Positions 1 to 5,894 of a stretch of DNA of 7,710 nt are shown in pieces. The notes beneath the pieces are model-generated. The model did no database searches. It was given only the letters and a program-made list of their open reading frames with translations, and had not been told where the DNA came from. Every line of letters begins with the position of its first letter. Within the stretch, counting starts at the first letter, position 1. The DNA comes from JBIOHP01 sp044449065 (lineage in GTDB: Bacteria > Bacteroidota > Ignavibacteria > UBA10030 > SZUA-254): positions 1 to 7,710 of the forward strand of contig JBIOHP010000056.1 in the NCBI GenBank assembly GCA_044449065.1. The letters are read 5' to 3'. Position numbers and translations under genes: made by a program.

Positions 1-140
1 AAGAGTTTACAGATCGGTAGGGCAAAACGCACTCGCAACATCAAAACTCAGAAATTGAAAAATAATTCACTATCTTTCCCTTCACCACCATGACATTTCT
101 ATCGAGCGTAAAAACATGACGTTTCTATCGAGTTATAACA
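1..140. mobile_element. Probable right end of an IS21-like insertion sequence (partial, cut by window edge)
   Basis: Two 18-bp direct repeats, 89-106 and 115-132, differ at one base (CATGACATTTCTATCGAG and CATGACGTTTCTATCGAG) and are spaced 26 bp start to start. IS21-family elements are known for several such short repeats inside each terminus and for ends of the form TG...CA. The sequence reaches a CA at 139-140 just beyond the second repeat, so I place the tip there. To the left, one forward frame is open from base 1 to a TGA at 91-93 and another to a TGA at 56-58. Either could be the tail of the element's last gene (IstB in this family), but neither tail is recognisable as a protein. The other end and any target duplication lie outside the window. 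The repeats are seen directly; the IS21 assignment is from memory of the family. They could instead be paired regulator sites. Confidence 0.45.
89..132 (+). repeat. Two 18-bp direct repeats, 17/18 identical
   Basis: Copies at 89-106 and 115-132 share TTTCTATCGAG and the leading CATGAC, and are separated by 8 bp. Their start-to-start spacing of 26 bp is about two and a half helical turns. Only two copies are visible and there are no spacers of regular length, so this is not a CRISPR array. They most likely belong to the IS end described for 1-140. Confidence 0.85.
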
Positions 141-179
141 TAAATAAATTAAAATCTAAATCTATTCCTTTCCCCCTTT

Positions 180-208
180 TTGCATCTTTCACCCCTTTTT
201 CATATATT
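180..208 (+). promoter_or_regulatory. Candidate sigma-70-type promoter for rpsT
   Basis: A -35-like TTGCAT (180-185) and a -10-like TATATT (203-208) are separated by exactly 17 bp in an AT-rich stretch. Transcription would begin near 215, leaving a leader of about 35 nt. The -35 box lies only about 40 bp from the presumed IS tip at 140, so the IS end may influence rpsT expression. Bacteroidota proper use a different promoter consensus, so the assignment depends on the host lineage. Confidence 0.45.
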
Positions 209-234
209 TATAGTCAATTTTTTATCTTAAAAAC

Positions 235-240
235 AAGGAA
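235..240 (+). promoter_or_regulatory. Shine-Dalgarno site of rpsT
   Basis: AAGGAA ends 9 nt before the ATG at 250 and supports that start. It is the clearest Shine-Dalgarno site in the window; the minus-strand genes have weak ones or none. Confidence 0.6.
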
Positions 241-249
241 CTCTAATTC

Positions 250-504
250 ATGGCACAACACGCATCAGCGGCAAAACAGGCAAGACAGGCATTAAAACAC
301 AAAGATCGGAACCAGCATTATATGTCGTTGCTCAAAACGACCCTCAAACGGGTGCGAGCTGCCAAGGAAAAAGATAAAGCTACAGCCGCCCTCCAGCGCG
401 CAGTGAAGCTCCTCGATCAATTTGCCGATAAGGGCTTTATCCATAAAAATAAAGCCGCCAACCAGAAATCGAGTCTCACGAAATACGTCAACTCGATTAA
501 ATAA
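250..504 (+). CDS. rpsT: 30S ribosomal protein S20 (bS20)
   Basis: This gene encodes bS20, a primary 16S rRNA-binding protein of the small ribosomal subunit. The 84-residue product has the usual family length (87 in E. coli). It shows the family pattern: an N-terminal segment rich in Ala, Lys and Arg (AKQARQALKHKDRN), a basic central helix (TTLKRVRAAKEKDKA), and the conserved C-terminal signature KGFIHKNKAANQKSSL at about residues 61-76. The ATG at 250 is preceded by AAGGAA at good spacing. The gene stands alone: the sequence upstream looks like the end of an insertion sequence, and a strong terminator lies 20 nt after the stop codon. It converges with the six-gene minus-strand cluster. Nothing is truncated and the identification is secure. 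Confidence 0.98.
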   Translation: MAQHASAAKQARQALKHKDRNQHYMSLLKTTLKRVRAAKEKDKATAALQRAVKLLDQFADKGFIHKNKAANQKSSLTKYVNSIK

Positions 505-523
505 ACCGTAAAATTTTCGTTAT

Positions 524-560
524 AAAAAATCCCATTCGCCTTAGGCGGATGGGATTTTTT
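524..560. terminator. Strong intrinsic terminator, probably bidirectional
   Basis: A 17-bp stem with a 3-nt loop (TTA, 541-543) pairs 524-540 with 544-560; the core is TCCCATTCGCC against GGCGGATGGGA with one T-G wobble. Six A residues at the left base and six T residues at the right base give a T-run after the hairpin on either strand. It begins 20 nt after the rpsT stop and lies about 200 bp past the end of the converging minus-strand operon, so it can serve both units. Confidence 0.92.
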
Positions 561-590
561 ATTTATAGGGTTGTCAAATAAATAATTTGT

Positions 591-757
591 TGAACGAGAT
601 GAACAGACTGTGTTAAAACTCTAATTTGTGCTTTAAACTATTTTCAATTTATTGCAATTTGCATCGATATAAGGAGATCGCGACGTCCGCCTCCCGTGAA
701 CAGATGGCGGGAGGCGGACTCGCGATGACTTTTCACACGGGATCTTTATCTCGTTCA
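591..757. repeat. Palindromic intergenic element with imperfect outer inverted repeats
   Basis: TGAACGAGAT at 591-600 is repeated as its exact reverse complement at 748-757. Similarity continues inward with mismatches: about 12 of the next 20 positions also match between the arms, including GTGT and AAAA blocks near 610-618. A strong hairpin (677-726) sits between the arms. The element fills most of the gap between rpsT and the TPR gene and ends 4 bp before the TPR gene's stop codon. No open reading frame or clear target duplication is seen. It could be a MITE-like or REP-like repeat, or simply a large hairpin at the end of a transcript. One copy in the window cannot decide. Confidence 0.5.
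677..726. repeat. 19-bp GC-rich hairpin without a T-run
   Basis: GTCCGCCTCCCG (685-696) pairs perfectly with CGGGAGGCGGAC (708-719). The stem is extended by ATCGCGA (677-683) with TCGCGAT (720-726), leaving one bulged C at 684 and an 11-nt loop at 697-707. Neither strand has a T-run after it, so it is not a typical intrinsic terminator. It lies 36 bp beyond the end of the TPR gene and could protect the operon's mRNA 3' end or be a dispersed palindromic repeat. Confidence 0.8.
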
Positions 758-761
758 CCCC

Positions 762-1796
762 CTATTGCGCTTCTTCGCTCCTCTTCCGTAATTTTTCCTT
801 AAGCTCTCTAATCCACGAGTCATACTCGGCGGCTTGTTCGGGGCGCCGGCGCTTCAGCAGCTTGTACGTGAGGATCGCTTCATCGTACGCGCCTTGCCGC
901 GTGTATATCTCCGCCAGTGTCTGGCTCACGATTCTTCCCGCTACCATTTCTTCCGTCAGTTCTTCCTCGGGTTCGGGTATTTCCTGAGATTCGAAAATAT
1001 TTTCTGCCGTAGTTTCACCGGCGATTTCCGCTTCCTCATCAGTGTGTTCTATGAGGTCTAATAATGAACCGGGAGCTGCAACCGGCGACAGATCAGCGCC
1101 TGGATTTTCGACCGTCGTAATCTCCTGCTCGGAAGAAATACTATTATCCATAATATTGAGATTGAGATTGAGATTCCGGAGATCGGGCTGGGTTAACGGT
1201 GCGGCATTGGATGAAACCGGGATCATTGCCGATTCGTCGGCGATAACCTTCGGTGATTCCTCGTCCTCTGATGAAGTTTCTAACCCCGGCACATCCGGCA
1301 ACTGACCGATAATAGGCGTATCAGTCGACTCCTCAATCTGTTTGACCGGAGATGCTTCCTCATGAAAATCAGGAAATATGAATTTCTCCGTTTCCTCAAC
1401 GGAAGACGTCATTTCGGTTATAACGTCAAGATCGGGTTCTTGAAGATGTGTGGAAAAATATTGCAATGGCGGGTCCGGCTCCGGTTCCGCTTGAGTAGGA
1501 TGCTGCTTTTCTTCTTCGCAGTGGCGTATAAAATCTTGCAACACGCCCGAATCGGGATAATAAGCAGACGCTAATGTTGCTTCTTCTATTGCAGCGTCAT
1601 AATTTCTTTCAACAAAGTAACACCGTGCGAGCACAGTATGCGCGGTTGCATACGAAGGGTGGTTTTGTAATCCCGAAAGGCAGAGTTCTTTTGCCTCGCG
1701 GATTTTCCCGCCTAAAAGATATTCATCAGCCATGCGGGCAAACAATGGCGAATGAGGTCTCCTGACAAGAATGGTTTCTAAGTGGCCGATATTCAT
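762..1796 (-). CDS. TPR protein with long acidic disordered linker, partner of the upstream glycosyltransferase
   Basis: The 344-residue protein has two tetratricopeptide repeats at the N-terminus (about residues 16-49 and 50-83, with ATAHTVLARCYFVERNYDAA typical of the fold). A linker of roughly 180 residues (about 95-280) follows, very rich in Glu, Asp, Pro and Ser and probably disordered. One more TPR-like helix pair lies at about 289-322 (TLAEIYTRQGAYDEAILTYK), followed by a basic helical tail. There is no signal peptide or membrane segment, so it is probably cytoplasmic. TPR units bind other proteins. It begins 7 nt after the glycosyltransferase stop, with no clear Shine-Dalgarno site, which suggests coupled translation and a role as scaffold or regulator of that enzyme; this is inference. 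Residues 208-214 (NLNLNLN) come from a hexanucleotide microsatellite. It is the last gene of the operon. No named family was recognised. Confidence 0.85.
   Translation of the reverse strand: MNIGHLETILVRRPHSPLFARMADEYLLGGKIREAKELCLSGLQNHPSYATAHTVLARCYFVERNYDAAIEEATLASAYYPDSGVLQDFIRHCEEEKQHPTQAEPEPDPPLQYFSTHLQEPDLDVITEMTSSVEETEKFIFPDFHEEASPVKQIEESTDTPIIGQLPDVPGLETSSEDEESPKVIADESAMIPVSSNAAPLTQPDLRNLNLNLNIMDNSISSEQEITTVENPGADLSPVAAPGSLLDLIEHTDEEAEIAGETTAENIFESQEIPEPEEELTEEMVAGRIVSQTLAEIYTRQGAYDEAILTYKLLKRRRPEQAAEYDSWIRELKEKLRKRSEEAQ
1155..1175. repeat. Hexanucleotide microsatellite (ATTGAG), 3.5 copies
   Basis: ATTGAG is repeated three times and followed by ATT. On the minus strand it encodes the alternating Asn-Leu run at residues 208-214 of the TPR protein. 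Because the unit is six bases, copy-number slippage would add or remove two residues without shifting the frame, within a linker likely to tolerate it. Confidence 0.85.
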
Positions 1797-1803
1797 ACGA
1801 ACG

Positions 1804-3348
1804 CTATTCTACCACTACGCCTGCCCCGGTTTTTTGTAAAATCCCTGCGTTCATCGTCGAGAGTTTTTCCGCCTTGATTGTTTGAACCGCAAGTTTGCGT
1901 GCAAGAAAAGCATGTTTGAGCGACAGGATCGCCACAAATCCGAATCCGCTGGCGAACAAAAGCTGAAACGGCACCGCGGAAATTTCAAGATAATAAATCG
2001 ACGCTCCCACGCCGAAAAGGCAATAGAGAGCAAGAGCGCATTCAATGATGACCGCGTAATCGAATTTAGTCCGCGCGTACTTTTTATCCGTCCAGAAATC
2101 TTTTTTATTCAGAATAGAGTACTTCGGGGTGCGTACGAACTCGGATTTTTTCCTGAGCAGCCCCTCGAATACCGCCCGCGAATTGTTGATCGAAAGACCC
2201 ATGCTTCCCGCCATGAATATCGGAAACAGCAGCATCCGCTTCTGCCAATCGTGATAGACGTCCCTCTGGGAATAGAGATAAAAGAGAAACGATCCGATAA
2301 ACGCGAACACAAACACCGACATGATATTGAAATACATCTCATATCCCCCCTGGTGTTTAATGAATATCAGGGGAACATTAAGGATGCCCGCGACAACGAT
2401 AAACGGATAGACGATATTGTTCGATAAATGAAACGTTGAGTGAATCTTTTTTTCCAATGAAAGATCCGATTTCCAGACTTTGGGCAATATTTTTCGGGCG
2501 GTTTCAATCGCTCCTTTTGTCCAGCGGAATTGCTGCGATTTGAGAGCGTTGATTTCCGAGGGAAGCTCGGCAGGCGAGGTGACCCCGATTAAAAATTTAA
2601 ATTTCCAGCCGTTCAATTGCGCGCGGTAGCTTAAATCGAGATCTTCCGTAAGCGTATCGGCTTGCCAGTTGCCCGCGTCTTCAATGCAGGATTTGCGCCA
2701 TATTCCCCCTGTTCCGTTAAAATTGATGAAGAAGCCGGCTTTGTTGCGCACATTTTGTTCGATCACGAAATGCCCGTCCAATGCCATCGCCTGCGCGCGG
2801 GTGAGGATGGAGTAATCGCTGTTGGCGTGTTCCCAGCGTGTTTGCACCATCCCGATTTTAGGATCTGCCATAAAGTACGGCAGCGTTTTCCTGAGAAAAT
2901 CTTTCCGGGGCATAAAATCGGCGTCGAAGACCGCGATGAACTCGCCGCTGGCGGTTTGCAGTCCCGCTTTCAACGCGCCGGCTTTGTATCCCGAGCGGTT
3001 TGCCCGGCGAATTTGCTGGATGTTGATTCCATGCGAACGATGCCCCGCAACGCTTTGTGCCACGACCTGCGTCGTTTCGTCCGTCGAATCGTCAAGCACC
3101 TGGATTTCCATCTTATCCAGAGGATAATCGAACCGGCAAACGGCGTCGATCAATCGCTCGACAACGTATACTTCGTTGTAGACCGGCAATTGGATTGTCA
3201 CAAGAGGATATTCGGTCAGCGGGGGCGCGGGTTCAACGCGTTTATTTTTATTTTTGATATAATAATAAATCATCACAAATCCGCTGGATCCGAACAGGAA
3301 AAGAATGGACAACGAAAAAAAGTAAACTCCTATGATCATGTCCTGCAT
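1804..3348 (-). CDS. Processive family-2 glycosyltransferase, cellulose-synthase/mannan-synthase-like membrane protein
   Basis: This 514-residue inner-membrane enzyme probably polymerises sugar from a nucleotide-sugar donor into a beta-linked polysaccharide. It has an N-terminal membrane anchor (about residues 4-30), then a cytosolic GT2 domain beginning with TIQLPVYNE (51-59). The catalytic signature of processive GT2 enzymes is complete: DD at 86-87, DAD at 142-144, TED at 234-236 and QQFRW at 272-276. C-terminal membrane segments follow at about 311-331, 343-360, 430-452 and 458-475, with FVRTPKY (404-410) between them, as in CslA/cellulose-synthase-like proteins. There is no PilZ domain, so c-di-GMP control through this protein is unlikely. 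The product cannot be told from sequence; a glucan, mannan or glucomannan are possible. The gene follows lptE after 39 nt and precedes the TPR gene by 7 nt. The start at 3348 has only a weak AG-rich site; an in-frame ATG lies three codons downstream. Confidence 0.95.
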   Translation of the reverse strand: MQDMIIGVYFFSLSILFLFGSSGFVMIYYYIKNKNKRVEPAPPLTEYPLVTIQLPVYNEVYVVERLIDAVCRFDYPLDKMEIQVLDDSTDETTQVVAQSVAGHRSHGINIQQIRRANRSGYKAGALKAGLQTASGEFIAVFDADFMPRKDFLRKTLPYFMADPKIGMVQTRWEHANSDYSILTRAQAMALDGHFVIEQNVRNKAGFFINFNGTGGIWRKSCIEDAGNWQADTLTEDLDLSYRAQLNGWKFKFLIGVTSPAELPSEINALKSQQFRWTKGAIETARKILPKVWKSDLSLEKKIHSTFHLSNNIVYPFIVVAGILNVPLIFIKHQGGYEMYFNIMSVFVFAFIGSFLFYLYSQRDVYHDWQKRMLLFPIFMAGSMGLSINNSRAVFEGLLRKKSEFVRTPKYSILNKKDFWTDKKYARTKFDYAVIIECALALYCLFGVGASIYYLEISAVPFQLLFASGFGFVAILSLKHAFLARKLAVQTIKAEKLSTMNAGILQKTGAGVVVE

Positions 3349-3387
3349 GTGTATGTAACTTTCTTCTATTGTTATAGAATCATTAAT

Positions 3388-3936
3388 TTACCAGCCTGAG
3401 ACGGTCTCAAGCACGATATCTTCCGTTATTTTTGAGATCGCAGCGTCTATTGCCGCCGTGCGCAGGGATATATCCGATCCTGCCTGATAATCTCCAAAAT
3501 TGGAGAATTGTTTTTCCCAAACTTTTTTCTTCAATTTCATATCCTGGAATTTTACGGTTACATTAACCGTGATGCGCCGCTTGGTGACGTTCTCGCCCGC
3601 CGTAACAACGGCAGGAGCGTCCGGCATCGCGTTGATCACGCCTTCCAGTATTGAATCAGAATGCGTTTTATCGGCAACCTGCAGATTATTATCGCGGTTA
3701 AACCGATCGACGAGACTGTTCGTGATCTTTTCTCTCAAACCCGGTTCACCCGATCCGCTCTGATCGTCAAACAATGGTATCGCGATGGTTTTCAAATGCG
3801 GAGGCACCGAAGCGCCGTTGAAAGAATAACACCCGTTCAGAGCAAGAGCCATCACAATATTCAGGATGAGATAACCAGCATTCGTTATGCGTCTTCGTGA
3901 GTAATATGGCCGCTGTTTAACTTTGAAGAAGCCCAT
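3388..3936 (-). CDS. lptE: LPS-assembly lipoprotein LptE
   Basis: LptE is the outer-membrane lipoprotein that plugs the LptD barrel and helps insert lipopolysaccharide in the outer leaflet. The 182-residue precursor has an extended basic N-region (YYSRRR), a hydrophobic core (GYLILNIVMALAL) and a lipobox LNGC, with lipidation expected at Cys36. The mature part opens with CYSFNGASVPPHLKTIAIPL, the hallmark opening of the LptE family in Bacteroidota relatives. It continues with FDDQSGSGEPGLREKITNSL and alternating strand and helix blocks ending near the C-terminal helix (AAIDAAISKITEDIVLET). The first 20 nt overlap the end of the sigma-54 activator gene, which implies translational coupling. 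No alternative ATG lies before the hydrophobic core, so this start is preferred. Recognition is by the N-terminal motif and lipobox; the remainder is weakly conserved as is normal for LptE. Confidence 0.9.
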   Translation of the reverse strand: MGFFKVKQRPYYSRRRITNAGYLILNIVMALALNGCYSFNGASVPPHLKTIAIPLFDDQSGSGEPGLREKITNSLVDRFNRDNNLQVADKTHSDSILEGVINAMPDAPAVVTAGENVTKRRITVNVTVKFQDMKLKKKVWEKQFSNFGDYQAGSDISLRTAAIDAAISKITEDIVLETVSGW

Positions 3937-5074
3937 ATTCTTTTATTTTACGGTACAATGTGCGTTCGCTGATGTTCAATAATTCTGCCGCCTGCCTGCG
4001 GTTGCCGTGAAATTTTTCCAGCGCCTGGGCGATCATTCGTTTTTCCATTTCATCAAGCGGCACAACCTGATCTTTCCTTGATTCCTGTTCGTTATTTTCC
4101 GTCGCAACATCCGCTTCAACATACGTTGCAGGCGTGGATGGCTGCTGTGCGGGAACAATCGGCCTAAGGAGCAGCTTCTTGATATCGAGGAGATCATTCT
4201 TCACCTCCAGCAGCGCGCGGTAAATCAGCTCGCGCTCAACCTGTTCGGAGGATTTCCGCGTCGAGACGGGGAGGTAGCTTCCGTTATCATTGCGGAATTC
4301 TTTCAAATATTTCCGTACGCTGTTCGCGTCGATGAGTTTTCCTCCCTCGATTACCATCATGCTTTCAATAACATTGCGCAATTCGCGGACATTGCCGGGC
4401 CAGTGATACGTTTTCATCATCTCGAGAGCTTCATCGGTGACGCCCTGGTAGGTGAAATGATTTTTCTCGGCTGATTGCTTCGCAAACGCGTCGATGAAGA
4501 GAGGAATATCCTCCTTCCGTTCCCGCAGGGCGGGAATGCGGATATTGATCGAACGCAGGCGGAAGAAAAGATCTTCCCGGAAATTTCCATTGCGCACTTC
4601 AGTTTCAAGATTCTTGTTGGTCGCCGCGATCACGCGCACATCGACTTTCCGGGGAACGGCTGAACCGACGCGCATGTATTCCCCATTTTCGAGCACACGG
4701 AGAAATTTAACCTGCGTGCCAACCGGCAGCTCTCCGATTTCATCGAGGAAGATCGTCCCGTTATCGGCAAGCTCAAAGTATCCCTTGCGTGTTTCTGAAG
4801 CGCCGGTAAACGATCCTTTTTCATGCCCGAACAACTCGCTCTCAATAATTCCCTCAGGGATTGCTCCGGCATTGACCGAGATGATCGGTTTTGCCGAGCG
4901 CCTGCTTGAACGGTGGATAGCTTTTGCGATTACTTCTTTGCCGGAGCCGCTTTCTCCTGTTATGAGGACGGTTAAGTCGGTTGGGGCAACTTGCTGAATT
5001 ACATCCACGATCTCGCGTATCTCTACCGACTCGCCGATTATCCCGTATTCCGTTTGAAATGCTTTTCTATCCAT
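3917..5074 (-). CDS. Sigma-54-dependent transcriptional activator (AAA+ and Fis-type HTH), no receiver domain
   Basis: This 385-residue bacterial enhancer-binding protein would hydrolyse ATP to open sigma-54 RNA-polymerase promoters. The AAA+ domain starts almost at once: Walker A GESGSGKE (40-47), the sigma-54-contacting loop GSFTGA (87-92, the common Ser variant of GAFTGA), Walker B with DE at 111-112, sensor I Asn153, the arginine-finger segment FREDLFFRL (165-173), and WPGNVREL (225-232). A charged helical linker (about 258-340, including ELIYRALLEVKNDLLDIKKL) joins it to a Fis-type helix-turn-helix (about 343-383, NRRQAAELLNISERTLYRKI). Typical family members carry an N-terminal receiver, GAF or PAS domain; here it is absent, so activity must be controlled by abundance or a partner. 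It starts 7 nt after the SPOR gene and overlaps lptE by 20 nt. The same activator next to lptE and miaB is, as I recall, conserved in Bacteroidota relatives. Targets are unknown. Confidence 0.97.
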   Translation of the reverse strand: MDRKAFQTEYGIIGESVEIREIVDVIQQVAPTDLTVLITGESGSGKEVIAKAIHRSSRRSAKPIISVNAGAIPEGIIESELFGHEKGSFTGASETRKGYFELADNGTIFLDEIGELPVGTQVKFLRVLENGEYMRVGSAVPRKVDVRVIAATNKNLETEVRNGNFREDLFFRLRSINIRIPALRERKEDIPLFIDAFAKQSAEKNHFTYQGVTDEALEMMKTYHWPGNVRELRNVIESMMVIEGGKLIDANSVRKYLKEFRNDNGSYLPVSTRKSSEQVERELIYRALLEVKNDLLDIKKLLLRPIVPAQQPSTPATYVEADVATENNEQESRKDQVVPLDEMEKRMIAQALEKFHGNRRQAAELLNISERTLYRKIKEYGLLQS

Positions 5075-5081
5075 GCCGGAA

Positions 5082-5894
5082 TTATCTCACAATCACCATC
5101 GAACTGATTTTATATTTCTTCCGGATTTTGTCGCCGTCATGCCTGGCGTCCTGCGAAGATTTATACGCTCCGACCCAGACACAGTACAACCCTTTGTTGA
5201 ACATCACCTTGCTTGTAATTTCGACTGTGTATCCTAATTTATCGAAAAATGTTTTCTGTTTTGCGGCATTTGCAGCCGTGGAGAACGCTCCAACCTGAAG
5301 CGCATATTTCCCGGATAGAGTAGAATGACCTGTTTCCCCGTTCATGAAATCTGGGTTTGCTGAGGAAGTTCTCGTTGCATTATCTGAATATGGATGTTGC
5401 GATGAAGATCTGGTATCTACCTTCTTATCTGTTTCAATACGTTCAACGGGAATGGGAATATTTCCCGCCTCGGCGAGCATTGTGGATGATGGATAATCTT
5501 TTTTCAACCGGGAGAGTTCATTGCGGGCAGTCTCGTATGATCCAGTAGCATAGTGATATTGATAAAGATGGTAGAGCGATTTATCCGCCCACTCGCTCTG
5601 CGGAAAGTTATCCAAAACCATCTGATAATATTTTGCGGCTTCGGGTCCGTTCGAAGTCAGCCGCCCCTGCAGATAAATCAATTCGGGTGTATCCTGGTAT
5701 TGCGTTATTAACTGTGGAAGAACTTGTTTTACCTCTTCCACTTTTCCGTTATTAAGTTTATTGATGTAAGTTCTGATATCATCATCCGGTCTTGCGGACG
5801 AATATGATATAAACGGAATATACAAGGACAGAATTACGATGAGTTTTGTGGAGACCTGAATATATCTATTAAGATTTGAAAAAACTATCATCAT
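5082..5894 (-). CDS. Exported SPOR-domain protein with TPR-like N-terminal half
   Basis: The 270-residue protein has a hydrophobic segment at about residues 18-30 ending in SYSSA, consistent with a signal peptide cut near Ala34, or an uncut anchor. Residues 37-145 form a helical TPR-like region (PEAAKYYQMVLDNFPQSEWADKS resembles YbgF/BamD-type repeats). A Ser/Thr-rich linker (about 155-192) follows. A SPOR domain fills 195-270, seen as the paired strands YALQVGAFST (197-206) and YCVWVGAYKS (237-246). SPOR domains bind peptidoglycan stripped of stem peptides, usually at division sites, so a periplasmic envelope role is likely. Its ATG overlaps the miaB stop as ATGA, a sign of coupled translation; a second ATG follows directly. 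It ends 7 nt before the sigma-54 activator. SPOR proteins are not part of the LPS transport machinery, so its place here is unexplained. Confidence 0.92.
   Translation of the reverse strand: MMIVFSNLNRYIQVSTKLIVILSLYIPFISYSSARPDDDIRTYINKLNNGKVEEVKQVLPQLITQYQDTPELIYLQGRLTSNGPEAAKYYQMVLDNFPQSEWADKSLYHLYQYHYATGSYETARNELSRLKKDYPSSTMLAEAGNIPIPVERIETDKKVDTRSSSQHPYSDNATRTSSANPDFMNGETGHSTLSGKYALQVGAFSTAANAAKQKTFFDKLGYTVEITSKVMFNKGLYCVWVGAYKSSQDARHDGDKIRKKYKISSMVIVR

Noticed and set aside
1..93. Partial coding sequence at the left edge
   Set aside because: Two forward frames are open into the edge (stops at 91-93 and 56-58), but neither 18-30 residue tail is recognisable, so I did not call a gene.
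89..132. Direct repeats as a possible CRISPR array
   Set aside because: There are only two copies with an 8-bp gap, no spacers and no nearby cas genes.
1882..2427. A 181-codon plus-strand open frame opposite the C-terminal half of the glycosyltransferase
   Set aside because: The translation is dominated by Arg, His and Lys in the manner of an antisense shadow, and no family was recognised.
2662..3399. A 245-codon open frame on the plus strand opposite the glycosyltransferase gene
   Set aside because: It is antisense to an enzyme with a full set of conserved catalytic motifs, has no recognisable domain, and is explained by the codon use of the real gene.
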